A stretch of DNA of 64,000 bases from Brevibacterium paucivorans. Lineage in GTDB: Bacteria > Actinomycetota > Actinomycetes > Actinomycetales > Brevibacteriaceae. Under the pieces are notes generated by a model. The model was not told the origin of the DNA. It was given only the letters and a program-made list of their open reading frames with translations, and made no database searches. Below are positions 20,745 to 30,477 of this stretch, one piece after another. The stretch covers positions 806,001-870,000 of the forward strand of contig NZ_JAFBCP010000001.1 in assembly GCF_016907735.1 (NCBI RefSeq), read 5' to 3'. Made by a program: the position numbers and the translations under genes. Each line of letters opens with the position of its first letter. Within the stretch, counting starts at the first letter, position 1.

Positions 20745-21718
20745 GAGCGACCTGCCGAGGTTGATCCGCGGGCAATGAGTTTGGGGCGGAAATTGGGGGG
20801 TACTGACTTCATGTGTTCGCCGGGAATATGTAAAACGGCGCGTGTGGCTGCCGCGAGCGCTTGTGCCATGGCTACAGTATCCAGCGAAAGGACAGTTGCA
20901 GGTGGGCCCGTGTACTGGGTCGTCAGGCTGTCGCCGATCCCCACCACGGAAAGGTCACGTGGCACGGTGAGTCCGCGCTTGCGGATTGCATCCAGAACAC
21001 CAAAAAGCTGCAGCTGTCCTTGCACAATAACGGCTGTTCCTCCCGCGTCTTTGAGGCGCAGAGCCGCGTGGATACCACCGGAGTATGACTTGGATACTCG
21101 GACGATCCAGTCGTTGGCATCACCCAAGTGGCGCATGGGGTGTTCGGCGAGGAACCGTGCGGCGAGCAGGTCCGCGAGTTCACCCGTGTCTTTACACACC
21201 AGGCCGATCTTGCGGTGTCCCAGGTCGGTTAAGTGTTCAAACGCCAAGCTCAGGCCGGTAGCCAGGTCGAGTTTGGCGGCAATGGTTTCATTGGCAGACG
21301 TGCTGGGGCTGGCAAACGACGTTTCATCGAATCGGACCACGGGAACGTCGACATCAAGGTGTGTGAACGTGGGGGTAACGACGAGTCCGGCACCGGCTCG
21401 AATCGAAGTTTCCAAGGATTCGAGGTGGGTGTCGATGAGCGGGGTCATGGTGAGGATCCCGTGCGACTGCAGTTCCGCGTTGACCAGTCGGCTGACTTCG
21501 AGCTGCCAGTGTTCGGGGTCCTGTGGGGTGGCCACAGCGATGAAGCGTGCGTCATTGCGCGGGAGGAACGTGGAACGCGAGTATCCCACTTTGTGCGCAG
21601 CGTCGAGAACCTTTTGGCGTGTTGATTCGGCGACAATGCCACGGTCAGACAGCACGCGAGAAACGGTCGTGACAGAAACACCGGCCGCGTTGGCCACGTC
21701 CTGGATGCGCACTGTCAT
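20741..21718 (-). CDS. LacI-family transcriptional regulator (first of a tandem pair)
   Basis: A 325-residue regulator: HTH MTVRIQDVANAAGVSVTTVS, hinge and a ligand domain. It is transcribed divergently from an SDR oxidoreductase gene 158 bp away, the usual position for a local sugar-catabolism repressor, and is translationally coupled to a second lacI gene. Ligand not predictable. Confidence 0.9.
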   Translation of the reverse strand: MTVRIQDVANAAGVSVTTVSRVLSDRGIVAESTRQKVLDAAHKVGYSRSTFLPRNDARFIAVATPQDPEHWQLEVSRLVNAELQSHGILTMTPLIDTHLESLETSIRAGAGLVVTPTFTHLDVDVPVVRFDETSFASPSTSANETIAAKLDLATGLSLAFEHLTDLGHRKIGLVCKDTGELADLLAARFLAEHPMRHLGDANDWIVRVSKSYSGGIHAALRLKDAGGTAVIVQGQLQLFGVLDAIRKRGLTVPRDLSVVGIGDSLTTQYTGPPATVLSLDTVAMAQALAAATRAVLHIPGEHMKSVPPNFRPKLIARGSTSAGRS

Positions 21719-21819
21719 ACGCGTAGTCTACGAGATCGCCGTCTGCGTGGTCATGTAACCGCACTGCCTATGACACGGATACACGGAACGGCATGTGGAC
21801 ACTCTTCCGTGAGCCTAGT

Positions 21820-21833
21820 CACTAAACGTAGTG
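21820..21833. promoter_or_regulatory. Possible LacI-type operator
   Basis: CACTAAACGTAGTG: 5-bp inverted arms around a central AACG, in the gap between the divergent lacI and SDR genes. Position and the central CG fit a LacI-family operator; the symmetry is incomplete. Confidence 0.35.
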
Positions 21834-21876
21834 TTGTTTCATCGATAGCACCGATCACATGCGAAAGGCCCCAGTC

Positions 21877-22668
21877 ATGACACACGTCCCCAACATTCCG
21901 AACCTGTTCAATATGAGCGACCACACGGCCGTTGTCGTGGGCAGTGGTTCCGGTCTGGGACAGGTTTCAGCGCTGGGCCTAGCCGATGCCGGTGCGCACG
22001 TTGTCTGCGCGGACCTCAACACTGAAGCCGCCCGGGCCACCGCTCAGATCATTGCAGAGCGCGGAGGTTCGGCTGAAGCGTTTACCGTGGACATCACCGA
22101 TACGAGCAGTGTCGACGCGCTCGCCCAGTCGTTTGCCGATGCTCACGCACTGGTGATCACGCCAGGGGCAAACGTCCGTAAGCGCCTGCTGGACACCACG
22201 GATGACGAGTTCGATCGCGTGATCGACATCAACCTCAAAGGAACCTATCGTCTGATGCGCGCGTTCGGTGACAACATGCGCGAACGCGGCCGGGGTTCGA
22301 TCGTCACCTTTGCGTCGTTCCGTGCCGAGGTTGTTGAACCTGGGCAAGGTCTGTACGCCGCGGCGAAGGCAGGGGTTGTTCAGTTGACCAAGACGCTTGC
22401 GAGCGAACTCGGTGGTTCGGGGGTCCGCGTGAATACGATTCTGCCCGGCCCGTTCGACACACCGTTGACCGCCCAGATCAAATCCGACACCGAATGGTGG
22501 GACGCGTATGCCAACAAGACTGCAGTGGGCCGATGGGGTCACTTGCACGAAATGGCAGGCCCCGTTTTGTTCTTGGCGTCTGACGCGTCGACGTATGTCA
22601 CGGGTACGCCCCTGCTGGTAGACGGTGGCTGGATGGCCCACGACGGGCGTTTTTCGCCGCGCGTCTGA
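21877..22668 (+). CDS. Short-chain dehydrogenase/reductase (SDR)
   Basis: A 263-residue NAD(P)-dependent oxidoreductase. Visible: nucleotide-binding GSGSGLG, catalytic Ser in FASFRA, YAAAK (Tyr/Lys pair) and the C-terminal VDGGW signature of classical SDRs such as gluconate 5-dehydrogenase. The neighbouring lacI pair suggests a sugar or polyol substrate (inference). ATG 21877 is preferred to 21859 because GAAAGG precedes it at a normal distance. Confidence 0.85.
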   Translation: MTHVPNIPNLFNMSDHTAVVVGSGSGLGQVSALGLADAGAHVVCADLNTEAARATAQIIAERGGSAEAFTVDITDTSSVDALAQSFADAHALVITPGANVRKRLLDTTDDEFDRVIDINLKGTYRLMRAFGDNMRERGRGSIVTFASFRAEVVEPGQGLYAAAKAGVVQLTKTLASELGGSGVRVNTILPGPFDTPLTAQIKSDTEWWDAYANKTAVGRWGHLHEMAGPVLFLASDASTYVTGTPLLVDGGWMAHDGRFSPRV

Positions 22669-22688
22669 CCTCAGCGCACAGGCGCACC

Positions 22689-23609
22689 TCAGAGCATGCG
22701 GGTGCGCGCCACCTCGTACAGGGCGACTCCTGCCGCAACTCCCGCGTTGAGCGATTCGGTGCTTGCGCTGATGGGGATCGACACAATCTGGTCGCACTTT
22801 TCACGCACCAGACGCGAAAGACCTTTACCTTCTGACCCCACGACCAGACACACGGGTTCGCGAGCGAGATCCAGTTTGGGCAGTTGCACGTCCCCGCCCA
22901 TGTCCAGGCCAAGAACGAACACGCCGTTCTTCTTGAGGTCGTCAATAGCCCGGGATAAGTTCACAACCTGCGCTACCGGGATTCGGGAAGCTGCCCCCGC
23001 CGAGGTCTTCCATGCTGCCGCTGTCATGGCAGCTGCGCGGCGTTCTGTGATGATGACACCGTGTCCGCCAAATGCTGCCGTGGAACGGACGATGGCTCCG
23101 AGGTTGCGAGGGTCGGTGATTCCGTCCAACGCTACGACGAGCGGGTGTTCCGCGCGGTCGCGGGCAAGGGCCAGCAGGTCGTCCGGGTGTGAGTACTCGT
23201 ACGGTGGAATCTGAAGGGCGACACCCTGGTGGATGGCGCCATCAGTGATCCGATCGAGGTCAGGCTTCCCAGCTTCGAGCATGGGAATTCCCCGATCTGA
23301 CGCGGCTTCGATGATGTCGCGGACGCGCTCGTCGGCGTCAATCCGGCGAGCCACGTACAGGGTGGTAGCGGGAATTCCTTCACGTAGGGCCTCGAGAACG
23401 GAGTTACGCCCGGCCACCATATCGGAGCCGTGCTCCTTCTTCTTTTTGCGCGCTTGCTGCTGTGCCGCCCGCTTGAGTCGTTCTTGTTTTGCCTTGTACG
23501 CCTTGTGGTAGACGCGGTCTTCGGCCTTGGGCGTGGGGCCTTTACCGGCGAGTGCTCGGCGTCCGTGCCCTCCGGTTCCTTTGCGAGCGCGTGATCCTGG
23601 TTTCGACAT
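22689..23609 (-). CDS. rlmB: 23S rRNA (guanosine-2'-O)-methyltransferase RlmB
   Basis: A 306-residue SpoU/TrmH-family enzyme with a long basic N-terminal extension (about 60 residues, Lys/Arg-rich), an RNA-binding L30e-like domain and the knotted SAM-binding domain (ALDGITDPRNLGAIVRS and VVGSEGKGLSRLV). RlmB methylates G2251 of 23S rRNA in E. coli numbering. It follows cysS with 2 bp between the genes, a common actinobacterial pairing. Confidence 0.92.
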   Translation of the reverse strand: MSKPGSRARKGTGGHGRRALAGKGPTPKAEDRVYHKAYKAKQERLKRAAQQQARKKKKEHGSDMVAGRNSVLEALREGIPATTLYVARRIDADERVRDIIEAASDRGIPMLEAGKPDLDRITDGAIHQGVALQIPPYEYSHPDDLLALARDRAEHPLVVALDGITDPRNLGAIVRSTAAFGGHGVIITERRAAAMTAAAWKTSAGAASRIPVAQVVNLSRAIDDLKKNGVFVLGLDMGGDVQLPKLDLAREPVCLVVGSEGKGLSRLVREKCDQIVSIPISASTESLNAGVAAGVALYEVARTRML

Positions 23610-23611
23610 GA

Positions 23612-25063
23612 CTAGTCCTTTAAGTGGTAGCGGAATCCATCCGCGGTGTCTTCGATGACAATGCCTGCTTGCGTGAGCTGATCGCGAATCGCGTCAGCGG
23701 TTGCGAAGTCTTTTTCCTTTTTGGCTTCGAGCCTGCGTGTGGCGAGTTCGGATACGAGCACGTCCAGCGCCTGGGCGGCGGCGTCTGCACTGTCACCGGT
23801 TTCTGCCCACACTGGCCCGGTGGGGTTGATTCCCAACGTGTCGAGCATCGTTTCGACCGCCACCAGTGTGTGCGAAAGTTCTTCGCGGTTGGCTGACGCG
23901 CCGTCTTCCAAGAGTTTGTATCCCTGGCTGACATACTCAAAAACCACCGCGAGCGCCCGAGGTGTACTCAAGTCATCGTCCATGGCCTGAGCGAACTCTG
24001 GTGCCACGTGGCCGGATTCGTAGCCGTTCTCGAAGGACACGACGGCAGGTGCCGCGTCCCCAAGTTCGGTTCGGGCCCGCGTGAGGAAGTTTGAGATGCG
24101 TGTGACCGCCGCCTGTTGTTGTGCCACGTTCTCCCGGGTGAACTCGAGTTGAGATCGGTAGTGGCCCGAGGTGAGAAAGAAGCGCACGAGTAGTGGCGAG
24201 TATTCGTCAAAAAGGTCGTGGGCGAAAATCGAGTTGCCCAAGGACTTGGACATCTTGTTGCCATCGACGCTCACCAACCCGGAGTGCATCCACAGGTTTG
24301 CGAACGGGTCTCCCGCCGCGTTGGACTGTGCCATTTCGTTTTCGTGGTGAGGGAAACGCAGATCGCGTCCGCCTCCGTGGATATCGAACTGCGCACCCAA
24401 ATACTTGGTACTCATTGCCGAGCATTCAATATGCCAGCCGGGACGACCTCGGCCCCATGGGGTTTCCCATGACGCTGTAACCGGGTCAGAATCCTTGTGG
24501 CCCTTCCAGACCGCGAAGTCACGCGGGTCGCGCTTGCCGCGCACAGGTGCGTCAGCGGCGTCTTCCATGCTGTCGCGGTCTTGGCGGGTCAGCGATCCGT
24601 ATTCGGGCCACGAGGCGGTGTCGAAGTAGACATCGCCGGAACCGTCTTGCGCAGGGTACGCATGGCCTGCCTCAATGATACGGGCGATCAGGGCAATCAT
24701 CTCGGGAATGTGCCCGGTTGCGCGTGGTTCGTAGGTAGGTGGTGCGACTCCGATTCGGGCGTATGCGTCCGTAAAGACTTGTTCGTAAAGGAACGCGTGA
24801 GCCCACCACGGGCGACCCTCATCAACGGACTTGGAGAGGATCTTGTCGTCAATATCCGTGACGTTTCGGACCAGGGTGACGTCAAAATTCCGGAAGGTCA
24901 TCCAGCGACGCAACTGATCGAAAACAACTGCTGAACGCATGTGCCCAATGTGCGGAGCCCCCTGAACAGTGGCACCACATACGTAGAGGCTGGCACGCCC
25001 TGGGTTCACGGGAGCGAAAGGCTCTAGCTTGCGGGTCTTCGAGTTATACAGCTGAATCGTCAC
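23612..25063 (-). CDS. cysS: Cysteinyl-tRNA synthetase
   Basis: A 483-residue class I synthetase with HIGH-type GAPHIGHMRS, a zinc site (YVCGATVQ, HIECSAM and the following His/Glu), and KMSKS in GNKMSKSLGN. Full length, starting MTIQLYNSKTRKLEPF. It is not the paralogue MshC (no mycothiol-ligase N-terminus and it sits with rlmB). It is divergent from the NSS transporter gene. Confidence 0.97.
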   Translation of the reverse strand: MTIQLYNSKTRKLEPFAPVNPGRASLYVCGATVQGAPHIGHMRSAVVFDQLRRWMTFRNFDVTLVRNVTDIDDKILSKSVDEGRPWWAHAFLYEQVFTDAYARIGVAPPTYEPRATGHIPEMIALIARIIEAGHAYPAQDGSGDVYFDTASWPEYGSLTRQDRDSMEDAADAPVRGKRDPRDFAVWKGHKDSDPVTASWETPWGRGRPGWHIECSAMSTKYLGAQFDIHGGGRDLRFPHHENEMAQSNAAGDPFANLWMHSGLVSVDGNKMSKSLGNSIFAHDLFDEYSPLLVRFFLTSGHYRSQLEFTRENVAQQQAAVTRISNFLTRARTELGDAAPAVVSFENGYESGHVAPEFAQAMDDDLSTPRALAVVFEYVSQGYKLLEDGASANREELSHTLVAVETMLDTLGINPTGPVWAETGDSADAAAQALDVLVSELATRRLEAKKEKDFATADAIRDQLTQAGIVIEDTADGFRYHLKD

Positions 25064-25154
25064 GCATCAAGTGTACTTAAACACTGAACTTGTCTACGAT
25101 GTGGGATTGAATTACAAGGACGTGATTCACGCTATATATTTCACGTTCTGTCGG

Positions 25155-25173
25155 CCCCGCGAAGTTCGCGGGG
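25155..25173 (+). terminator. Terminator-like hairpin in the leader region of the NSS transporter gene
   Basis: CCCCGCGAA and TTCGCGGGG, 9-bp perfect stem with a single base between, followed by TTT. It sits between two divergent genes, 67 bp before the NSS start, where no terminator is needed, so it may be an attenuator. Just upstream lies TATATATTT with TTCACG repeats (25125-25147). Confidence 0.55.
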
Positions 25174-25239
25174 TTTAATCACGTGCATTGCACATTTCTG
25201 TGCAGTTTTACGGACAACACAGGTTTAAAAGGACAGTCG

Positions 25240-26811
25240 ATGAAACAAGAAACTTCCTCTCAGCCACGCCAGGTGTTTAATTCACAGTCGGCGTTCATCA
25301 TGGCTGCGGTTGGATCGGCCGTAGGGTTGGGAAACATTTGGCGCTTCCCCTACGTCGCATATGAAAACGGTGGCGGCGCGTTTATTCTGCCCTATTTGAT
25401 TGCGCTCCTCACCGTGGGAATCCCGTTTTTGTTCTTGGACTATTCGATCGGCCACAAGTTCCGTTCGTCCTCACCTCTGAACTTTCGTCTTTTGAATCGC
25501 GGAACCGAGCCGATCGGTTGGGTTCACGTGGGAATCGCTTTTGTGATTGCCATTTATTACGCAGTCATTATTGCATGGGCAATCTGCTACACCTTCTTTT
25601 CTATCAACCAGACCTGGGGCGACGACGCGGAAACGTTCTTTGGCTCCACGTTCCTTCAACAGTCGACGGAGGCCACGTTTAGTCTGCAACCGGTGACGGG
25701 GGTTTTGTTGCCGCTCATTGCAGTATGGGTCATTACCCTTTTCATCCTTGTGGGTGGTGTGCAAAACGGAATTGCGCGTGTGAGCAAGATTTTCTTGCCC
25801 GTCCTGATGGTGCTGTTTTTAGCACTGGTGGTTCGCTCTCTTATGCTGCCTGGGGCAGCTGAAGGACTCGACGCGTTCTTTACCCCAAACTTCAGCGCAC
25901 TGACGGACCCCCATGTGTGGATTGCCACGTACGGTCAGATCTTCTTTTCACTATCAGTGGCGTTTGGGATCATGATCACCTACGCGTCGTACCTCAAACC
26001 GCGCACGAACCTCACCGGCTCTGGGATGGTCGTTGGATTCGCTAACTCCAGCTTTGAGATCTTGGCAGGAATTGGGGTGTTCGCGGCTCTGGGCTTCATG
26101 GCCCACCAGACGGGAACTCCTGTCAGCGACGCTGTTGCAGGTGGGCCGGGACTTGCGTTTGTTGCCTTCCCATCCCTCATTTCGCAAATGCCCGGCGGAT
26201 CTATCTTCGGAATCTTGTTCTTCTTGTCCTTGGTGTTCGCCGGCCTGACATCCCTGATCTCGCTGGTTCAGGTCGTCACAGCGGCGGTTGCAGACAAACT
26301 TGGCATTTCACCCAAAACCTCAACCATTGTTTTTGGTGGTGTGATGGCGGTGGCGTCATGCGTCCTCTACCCCACAGTCACGGGTATGAGTGTGTTGGAT
26401 GTGGTTGATGCGTTCGTCAACAACTTGGGCATCGTGGGAATTGCTTTGGTTGTTCTCATTTGCCTGGCATGGGTGATCCGCGCCCTGCCCATGTTGCGCG
26501 ATCACCTCAACAAGGTCAGCAGCTTCAAAGTGGGCTGGGTCTGGATGGCCTTGCTAGGTGTTGTCATCCCACTCGTTTTGGGTTACATGTTCATTTCGTC
26601 CACATATGACATGGCCACTAACGGCTATGGCGAATACCCCGGATGGTTCGTGGGCGTGTTCGGCTGGGGCATGGTGGCTGGGCTCGTGGTTTTCGCAGTC
26701 GTCCTGTCGCTGATCCCATGGCGAAAGGGCACGGTTGAAGCAGCACGCGCGCACCACGATGAAGCTCAAAAAGAAATCAGTAGCGCAGACAATCAAGGAG
26801 ACCCCGCATGA
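25240..26811 (+). CDS. metP: Methionine/alanine importer, NSS family large subunit (MetP-like)
   Basis: A 523-residue sodium-coupled NSS (SNF) transporter with about 12 helices. The LeuT-type first helix is clear: AAVGSAVGLGNIWRFPYVAYENGGGAF. The start ATG 25240 has AAAAGGA upstream. The immediately following 36-residue MetS-like gene overlaps its stop by 4 bases, which identifies it with the two-component MetPS importer known from Corynebacterium glutamicum (methionine and alanine uptake). Substrate by analogy. Confidence 0.88.
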   Translation: MKQETSSQPRQVFNSQSAFIMAAVGSAVGLGNIWRFPYVAYENGGGAFILPYLIALLTVGIPFLFLDYSIGHKFRSSSPLNFRLLNRGTEPIGWVHVGIAFVIAIYYAVIIAWAICYTFFSINQTWGDDAETFFGSTFLQQSTEATFSLQPVTGVLLPLIAVWVITLFILVGGVQNGIARVSKIFLPVLMVLFLALVVRSLMLPGAAEGLDAFFTPNFSALTDPHVWIATYGQIFFSLSVAFGIMITYASYLKPRTNLTGSGMVVGFANSSFEILAGIGVFAALGFMAHQTGTPVSDAVAGGPGLAFVAFPSLISQMPGGSIFGILFFLSLVFAGLTSLISLVQVVTAAVADKLGISPKTSTIVFGGVMAVASCVLYPTVTGMSVLDVVDAFVNNLGIVGIALVVLICLAWVIRALPMLRDHLNKVSSFKVGWVWMALLGVVIPLVLGYMFISSTYDMATNGYGEYPGWFVGVFGWGMVAGLVVFAVVLSLIPWRKGTVEAARAHHDEAQKEISSADNQGDPA

Positions 26812-26918
26812 GCACACCTGCAATCATCATGATGGTTCTGGCCATCGCTACTCTTTGGGGTGGCTTGGGAGCTGCGATCGTACATTTGATGAGACATCCA
26901 GACGCTTCTGGAAGCTGA
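26808..26918 (+). CDS. metS: MetS-like small subunit of the NSS methionine/alanine importer (36 aa)
   Basis: A 36-residue single-helix membrane protein, MSTPAIIMMVLAIATLWGG then a short basic tail ending RHPDASGS. AAGGAG lies 7 bases upstream of its ATG, which overlaps the metP stop (ATGA). It matches the MetS small-subunit family in size, position and the LAIATLWGGL segment. It is needed with MetP for transport in C. glutamicum; in this organism that is inference. Confidence 0.88.
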   Translation: MSTPAIIMMVLAIATLWGGLGAAIVHLMRHPDASGS

Positions 26919-26976
26919 ACTCGATTCCTACATAGACTGGCTTTAGACACATAGTCAATCACGCATAGGAGATGAC

Positions 26977-28080
26977 GTGCCCACGACAGTTAAAGGCGTT
27001 GTTGCTAAAGCCAAAGGACAGCCGGTCGAACTCGTTGACATTGTGATTCCGGATCCCGGACCAGGCGAAGTCGTGGTCGACATAAAGTCGTGCGGTGTGT
27101 GCCACACGGACTTCCACTATCGCGAAGGCGGGATCGGCGACAACTACCCATACCTGTTGGGCCACGAGTCAGCAGGAGTCGTAGCCCAGGTAGGCGAAGG
27201 CGTTACAAATGTGGAGCCAGGCGACTTCGTTGTTCTCAACTGGCGCGCGATCTGTGGAGAATGCCGTGCGTGCAAGCGTGGCGAACCGTGGTACTGCTTC
27301 GACACCCACAACGCAACGCAGAAAATGGCGCTCACCGACGGAACTGAACTCGAAGCCGCCCTGGGGATCGGCAGTTTCGCAGACAAGACCTTGGTCGCCG
27401 CTGGCCAATGCACCAAAGTCGAAGAAACCGATCCGGCAGTCGCGGGTCTCTTGGGTTGCGGCGTCATGGCCGGCCTGGGAGCGGCCATTAACACCGGTGG
27501 AGTCACCCGCGGCAAATCGGTCGCAGTGATCGGTTGCGGAGGCGTGGGAGCAGCCGCTGTTGCAGGAGCACGTCTAGCCGGCGCCTCCCCCATCATCGCG
27601 CTCGACTTTGACGACCGGAAACTCCAGTGGGCAAAAGACCTGGGCGCCACTCACACGATCAACTCGAGCGACCTCGGCGAAGATGACGTAGTCAAGGCCG
27701 TTCAAGAACTCACAGGCGGCTTTGGTGCAGACGTCGTCATTGACGCGGTGGGCGTACCAGACACCTGGCGACAAGCGTTCTATGCCCGTGACCTCGCGGG
27801 AACTGTGGTTCTTGTGGGGGTTCCTACCCCTGAAATGGAACTCACCGTGTCGCTGCTCGACGTCTTTGGCCGAGGTGGTTCACTGAAGTCCAGCTGGTAT
27901 GGCGACTGCCTACCTGAACGCGACTTCCCCATGTACATCGACCTTTTCAAACAAGGACGCCTGCCACTGGACAAATTCGTCTCTGAACGCATCACCATTG
28001 ACCAAGTCGAAGACGCATTTGCCAAAATGGGACGCGGAGAAGTCCTACGATCGGTGGTTATCAATGACAGCACGAATTGA
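26977..28080 (+). CDS. mscR: S-(hydroxymethyl)mycothiol dehydrogenase
   Basis: A 367-residue zinc alcohol dehydrogenase starting at GTG 26977 with TAGGAG upstream. It has the catalytic-zinc ligands (CGVCHTD, GHES), the structural-zinc cluster ([15 protein letters not shown]), and the NAD motif GCGGVG. The sequence matches the MscR/MSH-dependent formaldehyde dehydrogenase family, which oxidises the formaldehyde-mycothiol adduct and also acts on S-nitrosomycothiol. The presence of mshA in the same window supports a mycothiol producer. It overlaps the following MBL-hydrolase gene by 17 bp. Confidence 0.93.
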   Translation: MPTTVKGVVAKAKGQPVELVDIVIPDPGPGEVVVDIKSCGVCHTDFHYREGGIGDNYPYLLGHESAGVVAQVGEGVTNVEPGDFVVLNWRAICGECRACKRGEPWYCFDTHNATQKMALTDGTELEAALGIGSFADKTLVAAGQCTKVEETDPAVAGLLGCGVMAGLGAAINTGGVTRGKSVAVIGCGGVGAAAVAGARLAGASPIIALDFDDRKLQWAKDLGATHTINSSDLGEDDVVKAVQELTGGFGADVVIDAVGVPDTWRQAFYARDLAGTVVLVGVPTPEMELTVSLLDVFGRGGSLKSSWYGDCLPERDFPMYIDLFKQGRLPLDKFVSERITIDQVEDAFAKMGRGEVLRSVVINDSTN

Positions 28081-28777
28081 ACGCCTCATCACGTCCGGCA
28101 CGTTTTCGCTTGACGGCGGAACGTGGGACGTGGACAACAATGTGTGGATTGTGGGGGATGACGCCGAGGTCGTTGTCATCGACCCTGCCCACGACCCTGA
28201 ACTTGTGTCAGACAAGGCGGGAACCCGTTTTTGTGAACGTATTCTGCTCACGCATGGCCACGACGACCACATCCGCTACGCGCTTGAGACAAAGGACGCG
28301 CTGGGTGGAATCCCCGTATGCCTGAACTCGGAAGACTCCATGTTGTGGGACGCTGTCTTCCCCGATGTTGAGCCCGATGAAAACATCTCCGCTGGCAACA
28401 CGTTCAGAATCGCCGGGCTCGAGTTACAAGCCCTGCACACTCCGGGCCACTCCCCCGGATCCACATGCTTCTACATCGAAAGTGGACTCACACTCGCCCA
28501 GTTGCCTAACGACCTCGGGCAGGCTGTAGACCAACTTCGCAAAGAGCTTGGTGAGAACGCCAGCACGCCGGTTCTGTTGTCCGGCGACACGCTGTTCGCT
28601 GGCGGCCCGGGAGCCACGGGACGTTCGTACTCGTCCTTTGACACCATCATTGATTCGATCCGTTCCACGCTGTTTGAGTTGCCGGACTCAACGGTGGTTC
28701 TGACAGGTCACGGCGACGCAACCACAATCGGTGCCGAACGCCCTCACCTGAGCGAATGGATCGCCCGCGGGCACTAA
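28064..28777 (+). CDS. MBL-fold hydrolase of the mycothiol formaldehyde pathway
   Basis: A 237-residue metallo-beta-lactamase-fold hydrolase with the metal motif HGHDDH and further ligands in [15 protein letters not shown] and TGHGD. It starts at ATG 28064, inside the end of mscR (17-bp overlap). In actinobacteria an MBL protein regularly follows mscR (as Rv2260 follows Rv2259) and probably hydrolyses the S-formyl-mycothiol product or a related thioester; that role is inferred. Confidence 0.85.
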   Translation: MTARIERLITSGTFSLDGGTWDVDNNVWIVGDDAEVVVIDPAHDPELVSDKAGTRFCERILLTHGHDDHIRYALETKDALGGIPVCLNSEDSMLWDAVFPDVEPDENISAGNTFRIAGLELQALHTPGHSPGSTCFYIESGLTLAQLPNDLGQAVDQLRKELGENASTPVLLSGDTLFAGGPGATGRSYSSFDTIIDSIRSTLFELPDSTVVLTGHGDATTIGAERPHLSEWIARGH

Positions 28778-28827
28778 CCCCACTAAACTGTCTATATCAA
28801 CCTTCATCAACAAGGGAGTTAGCGTCC

Positions 28828-30456
28828 GTGGTTGACCAGTATCCAATCCTCACGATCCTTCCGCCTGTCATCGCGATTCTCAGTGCAATCATCACACGGC
28901 GGGTCCTTGTAAGTCTCGGGTTGGGTGTGGTTCTCGCTGCTCTTCTCGTCGAGAACTTCAATCCGCTTGGCACGCTGTCACAAATTTGGTCAGCGTTCGC
29001 CGTTATCTTTTGGGACTCAGAAGCGGGTCGTGTGAACACCGACCAGGTGTTCAACTTGATCTTCTTGGTGGTCTTGGGCGTCATCACGGCTTTGGTGCTC
29101 ATGGCCGGGGGTACCGAGGCGTTTTCGGACTGGGCAGTTAAACACATCAAATCGCGCCGTGGCGCAAAACTGCTCGCCGCGTTCTTAGGAATCGCCATCT
29201 TCATCGATGACTATTTCAACGCGTTGGCCGTGGGACAGGTCGCCCGCCCAGTATCTGACCGGTTCAAGGTTTCGCGCGCAAAACTCGCGTACATCATCGA
29301 CTCGACTGCTGCGCCTGTTTCGGTCCTTGCACCGTTTTCCAGTTGGGGTGCGTCGATTATCGGTCTTATGGCGCCCATCATCGCGGCAGCCGCGGTAGCA
29401 CCCAACGGTGTCATGGGCTTTTTGGGGGCTGCGGCCGCTAACTATTACGCAATCGGTGCGATTGTCGCGGTATTCCTGGTGATCCTGTTCAGCCTGGAAG
29501 CTGGCCCCATGCGACGTGAAGAGCGCAGGGCGTTGGCCAAGGGTGAAATGTTCGCAAAAGACGCCGAGATCCCCGGTGAGCTTTCCGAAGACCTCCCGGT
29601 CTACCGCCCCGGCGCTCTGCGTTCGTTGATCGTTCCGTTCGTGTTCTTGGTTGCTGGTGTTATTGGCGCCATGTTCGTGACCGGGTACATGGAAAGCGGA
29701 AGCGCCAACCCCATGGACATGCTGGCCTCAACCCTGGTGCCTAACTCGCTTCTCTACGGAGGCATTGCGGGTCTGATCGCTGCCGTGTTCTACTACTTCC
29801 GCTACACACGCAACCACGACAAGTTCAACGCTGGAACGTTGTTCCAAGGAATAGCCGAGGGCACCAAGTCCATGCTTCCGGCAATCTACATCTTGATCCT
29901 CGCGTGGATGTTGGGAACTGTGGTCGAAGCTTTGGGAACCGGTGAGTACCTGGGCGGGCTCGTTGAGAATGCGGGAATCCCAACCCAGTGGCTGGTTCCG
30001 CTCATGTTCGTCATTGCGGCAGCCATGGCATTTGCTACTGGAACGTCGTGGGGCTCATTTGGTCTGCTGATTCCACTTGCCGGTGACATCCTGTTGGCAG
30101 TGGGGGCAACCGACATGGTGATTCCTGCTTTGGGTGCCGTTCTTGCCGGTGCGGTCATGGGTGACCACTGCTCGCCTATTTCTGACACCACGATTTTGTC
30201 CTCCACGGGTGCCGGCTGTGAAGTGGTCACTCACGTGCAAACGCAGCTTCCATACGCCCTGGCAACGGCAGTGGCCGCACTGCTGGGTTATGTCTCCGTA
30301 GCACTCACTCACCAGGTGTGGGTAGGTATGATCGTCACACTCGTGGTTCTCATCGGCTTAATCCTGGCTGGCGTGTGGCGCTGGACGCGTTTGGAAAAGA
30401 TCCACGGCTTCGAACTTGATGACGAACCTATGGCCTCCGAAACGAGCGAGGCATAG
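28828..30456 (+). CDS. NhaC-family Na+/H+ antiporter
   Basis: A 542-residue membrane protein with about 12 helices. The blocks FIDDYFNALAVGQVARPVSD, STAAPVSVLAPFSSWGA and GDHCSPISDTTILSSTGA are those of the NhaC superfamily. GTG 28828 is chosen as start because GGGAG precedes it; the longer frame runs into the MBL gene. Role: sodium and pH homeostasis, though amino-acid exchange is known for some relatives. Confidence 0.88.
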   Translation: MVDQYPILTILPPVIAILSAIITRRVLVSLGLGVVLAALLVENFNPLGTLSQIWSAFAVIFWDSEAGRVNTDQVFNLIFLVVLGVITALVLMAGGTEAFSDWAVKHIKSRRGAKLLAAFLGIAIFIDDYFNALAVGQVARPVSDRFKVSRAKLAYIIDSTAAPVSVLAPFSSWGASIIGLMAPIIAAAAVAPNGVMGFLGAAAANYYAIGAIVAVFLVILFSLEAGPMRREERRALAKGEMFAKDAEIPGELSEDLPVYRPGALRSLIVPFVFLVAGVIGAMFVTGYMESGSANPMDMLASTLVPNSLLYGGIAGLIAAVFYYFRYTRNHDKFNAGTLFQGIAEGTKSMLPAIYILILAWMLGTVVEALGTGEYLGGLVENAGIPTQWLVPLMFVIAAAMAFATGTSWGSFGLLIPLAGDILLAVGATDMVIPALGAVLAGAVMGDHCSPISDTTILSSTGAGCEVVTHVQTQLPYALATAVAALLGYVSVALTHQVWVGMIVTLVVLIGLILAGVWRWTRLEKIHGFELDDEPMASETSEA

Positions 30457-30477
30457 TTTCACGTAAAGGACTAGTGC

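Noticed and set aside
21859..21876. Upstream ATG for the SDR gene
   Set aside because: No ribosome site; the GAAAGG inside this segment serves ATG 21877.
25064..25182. T-box riboswitch before cysS
   Set aside because: No T-box consensus or specifier-loop fold could be recognised on the minus strand; the hairpin fits a simple terminator.
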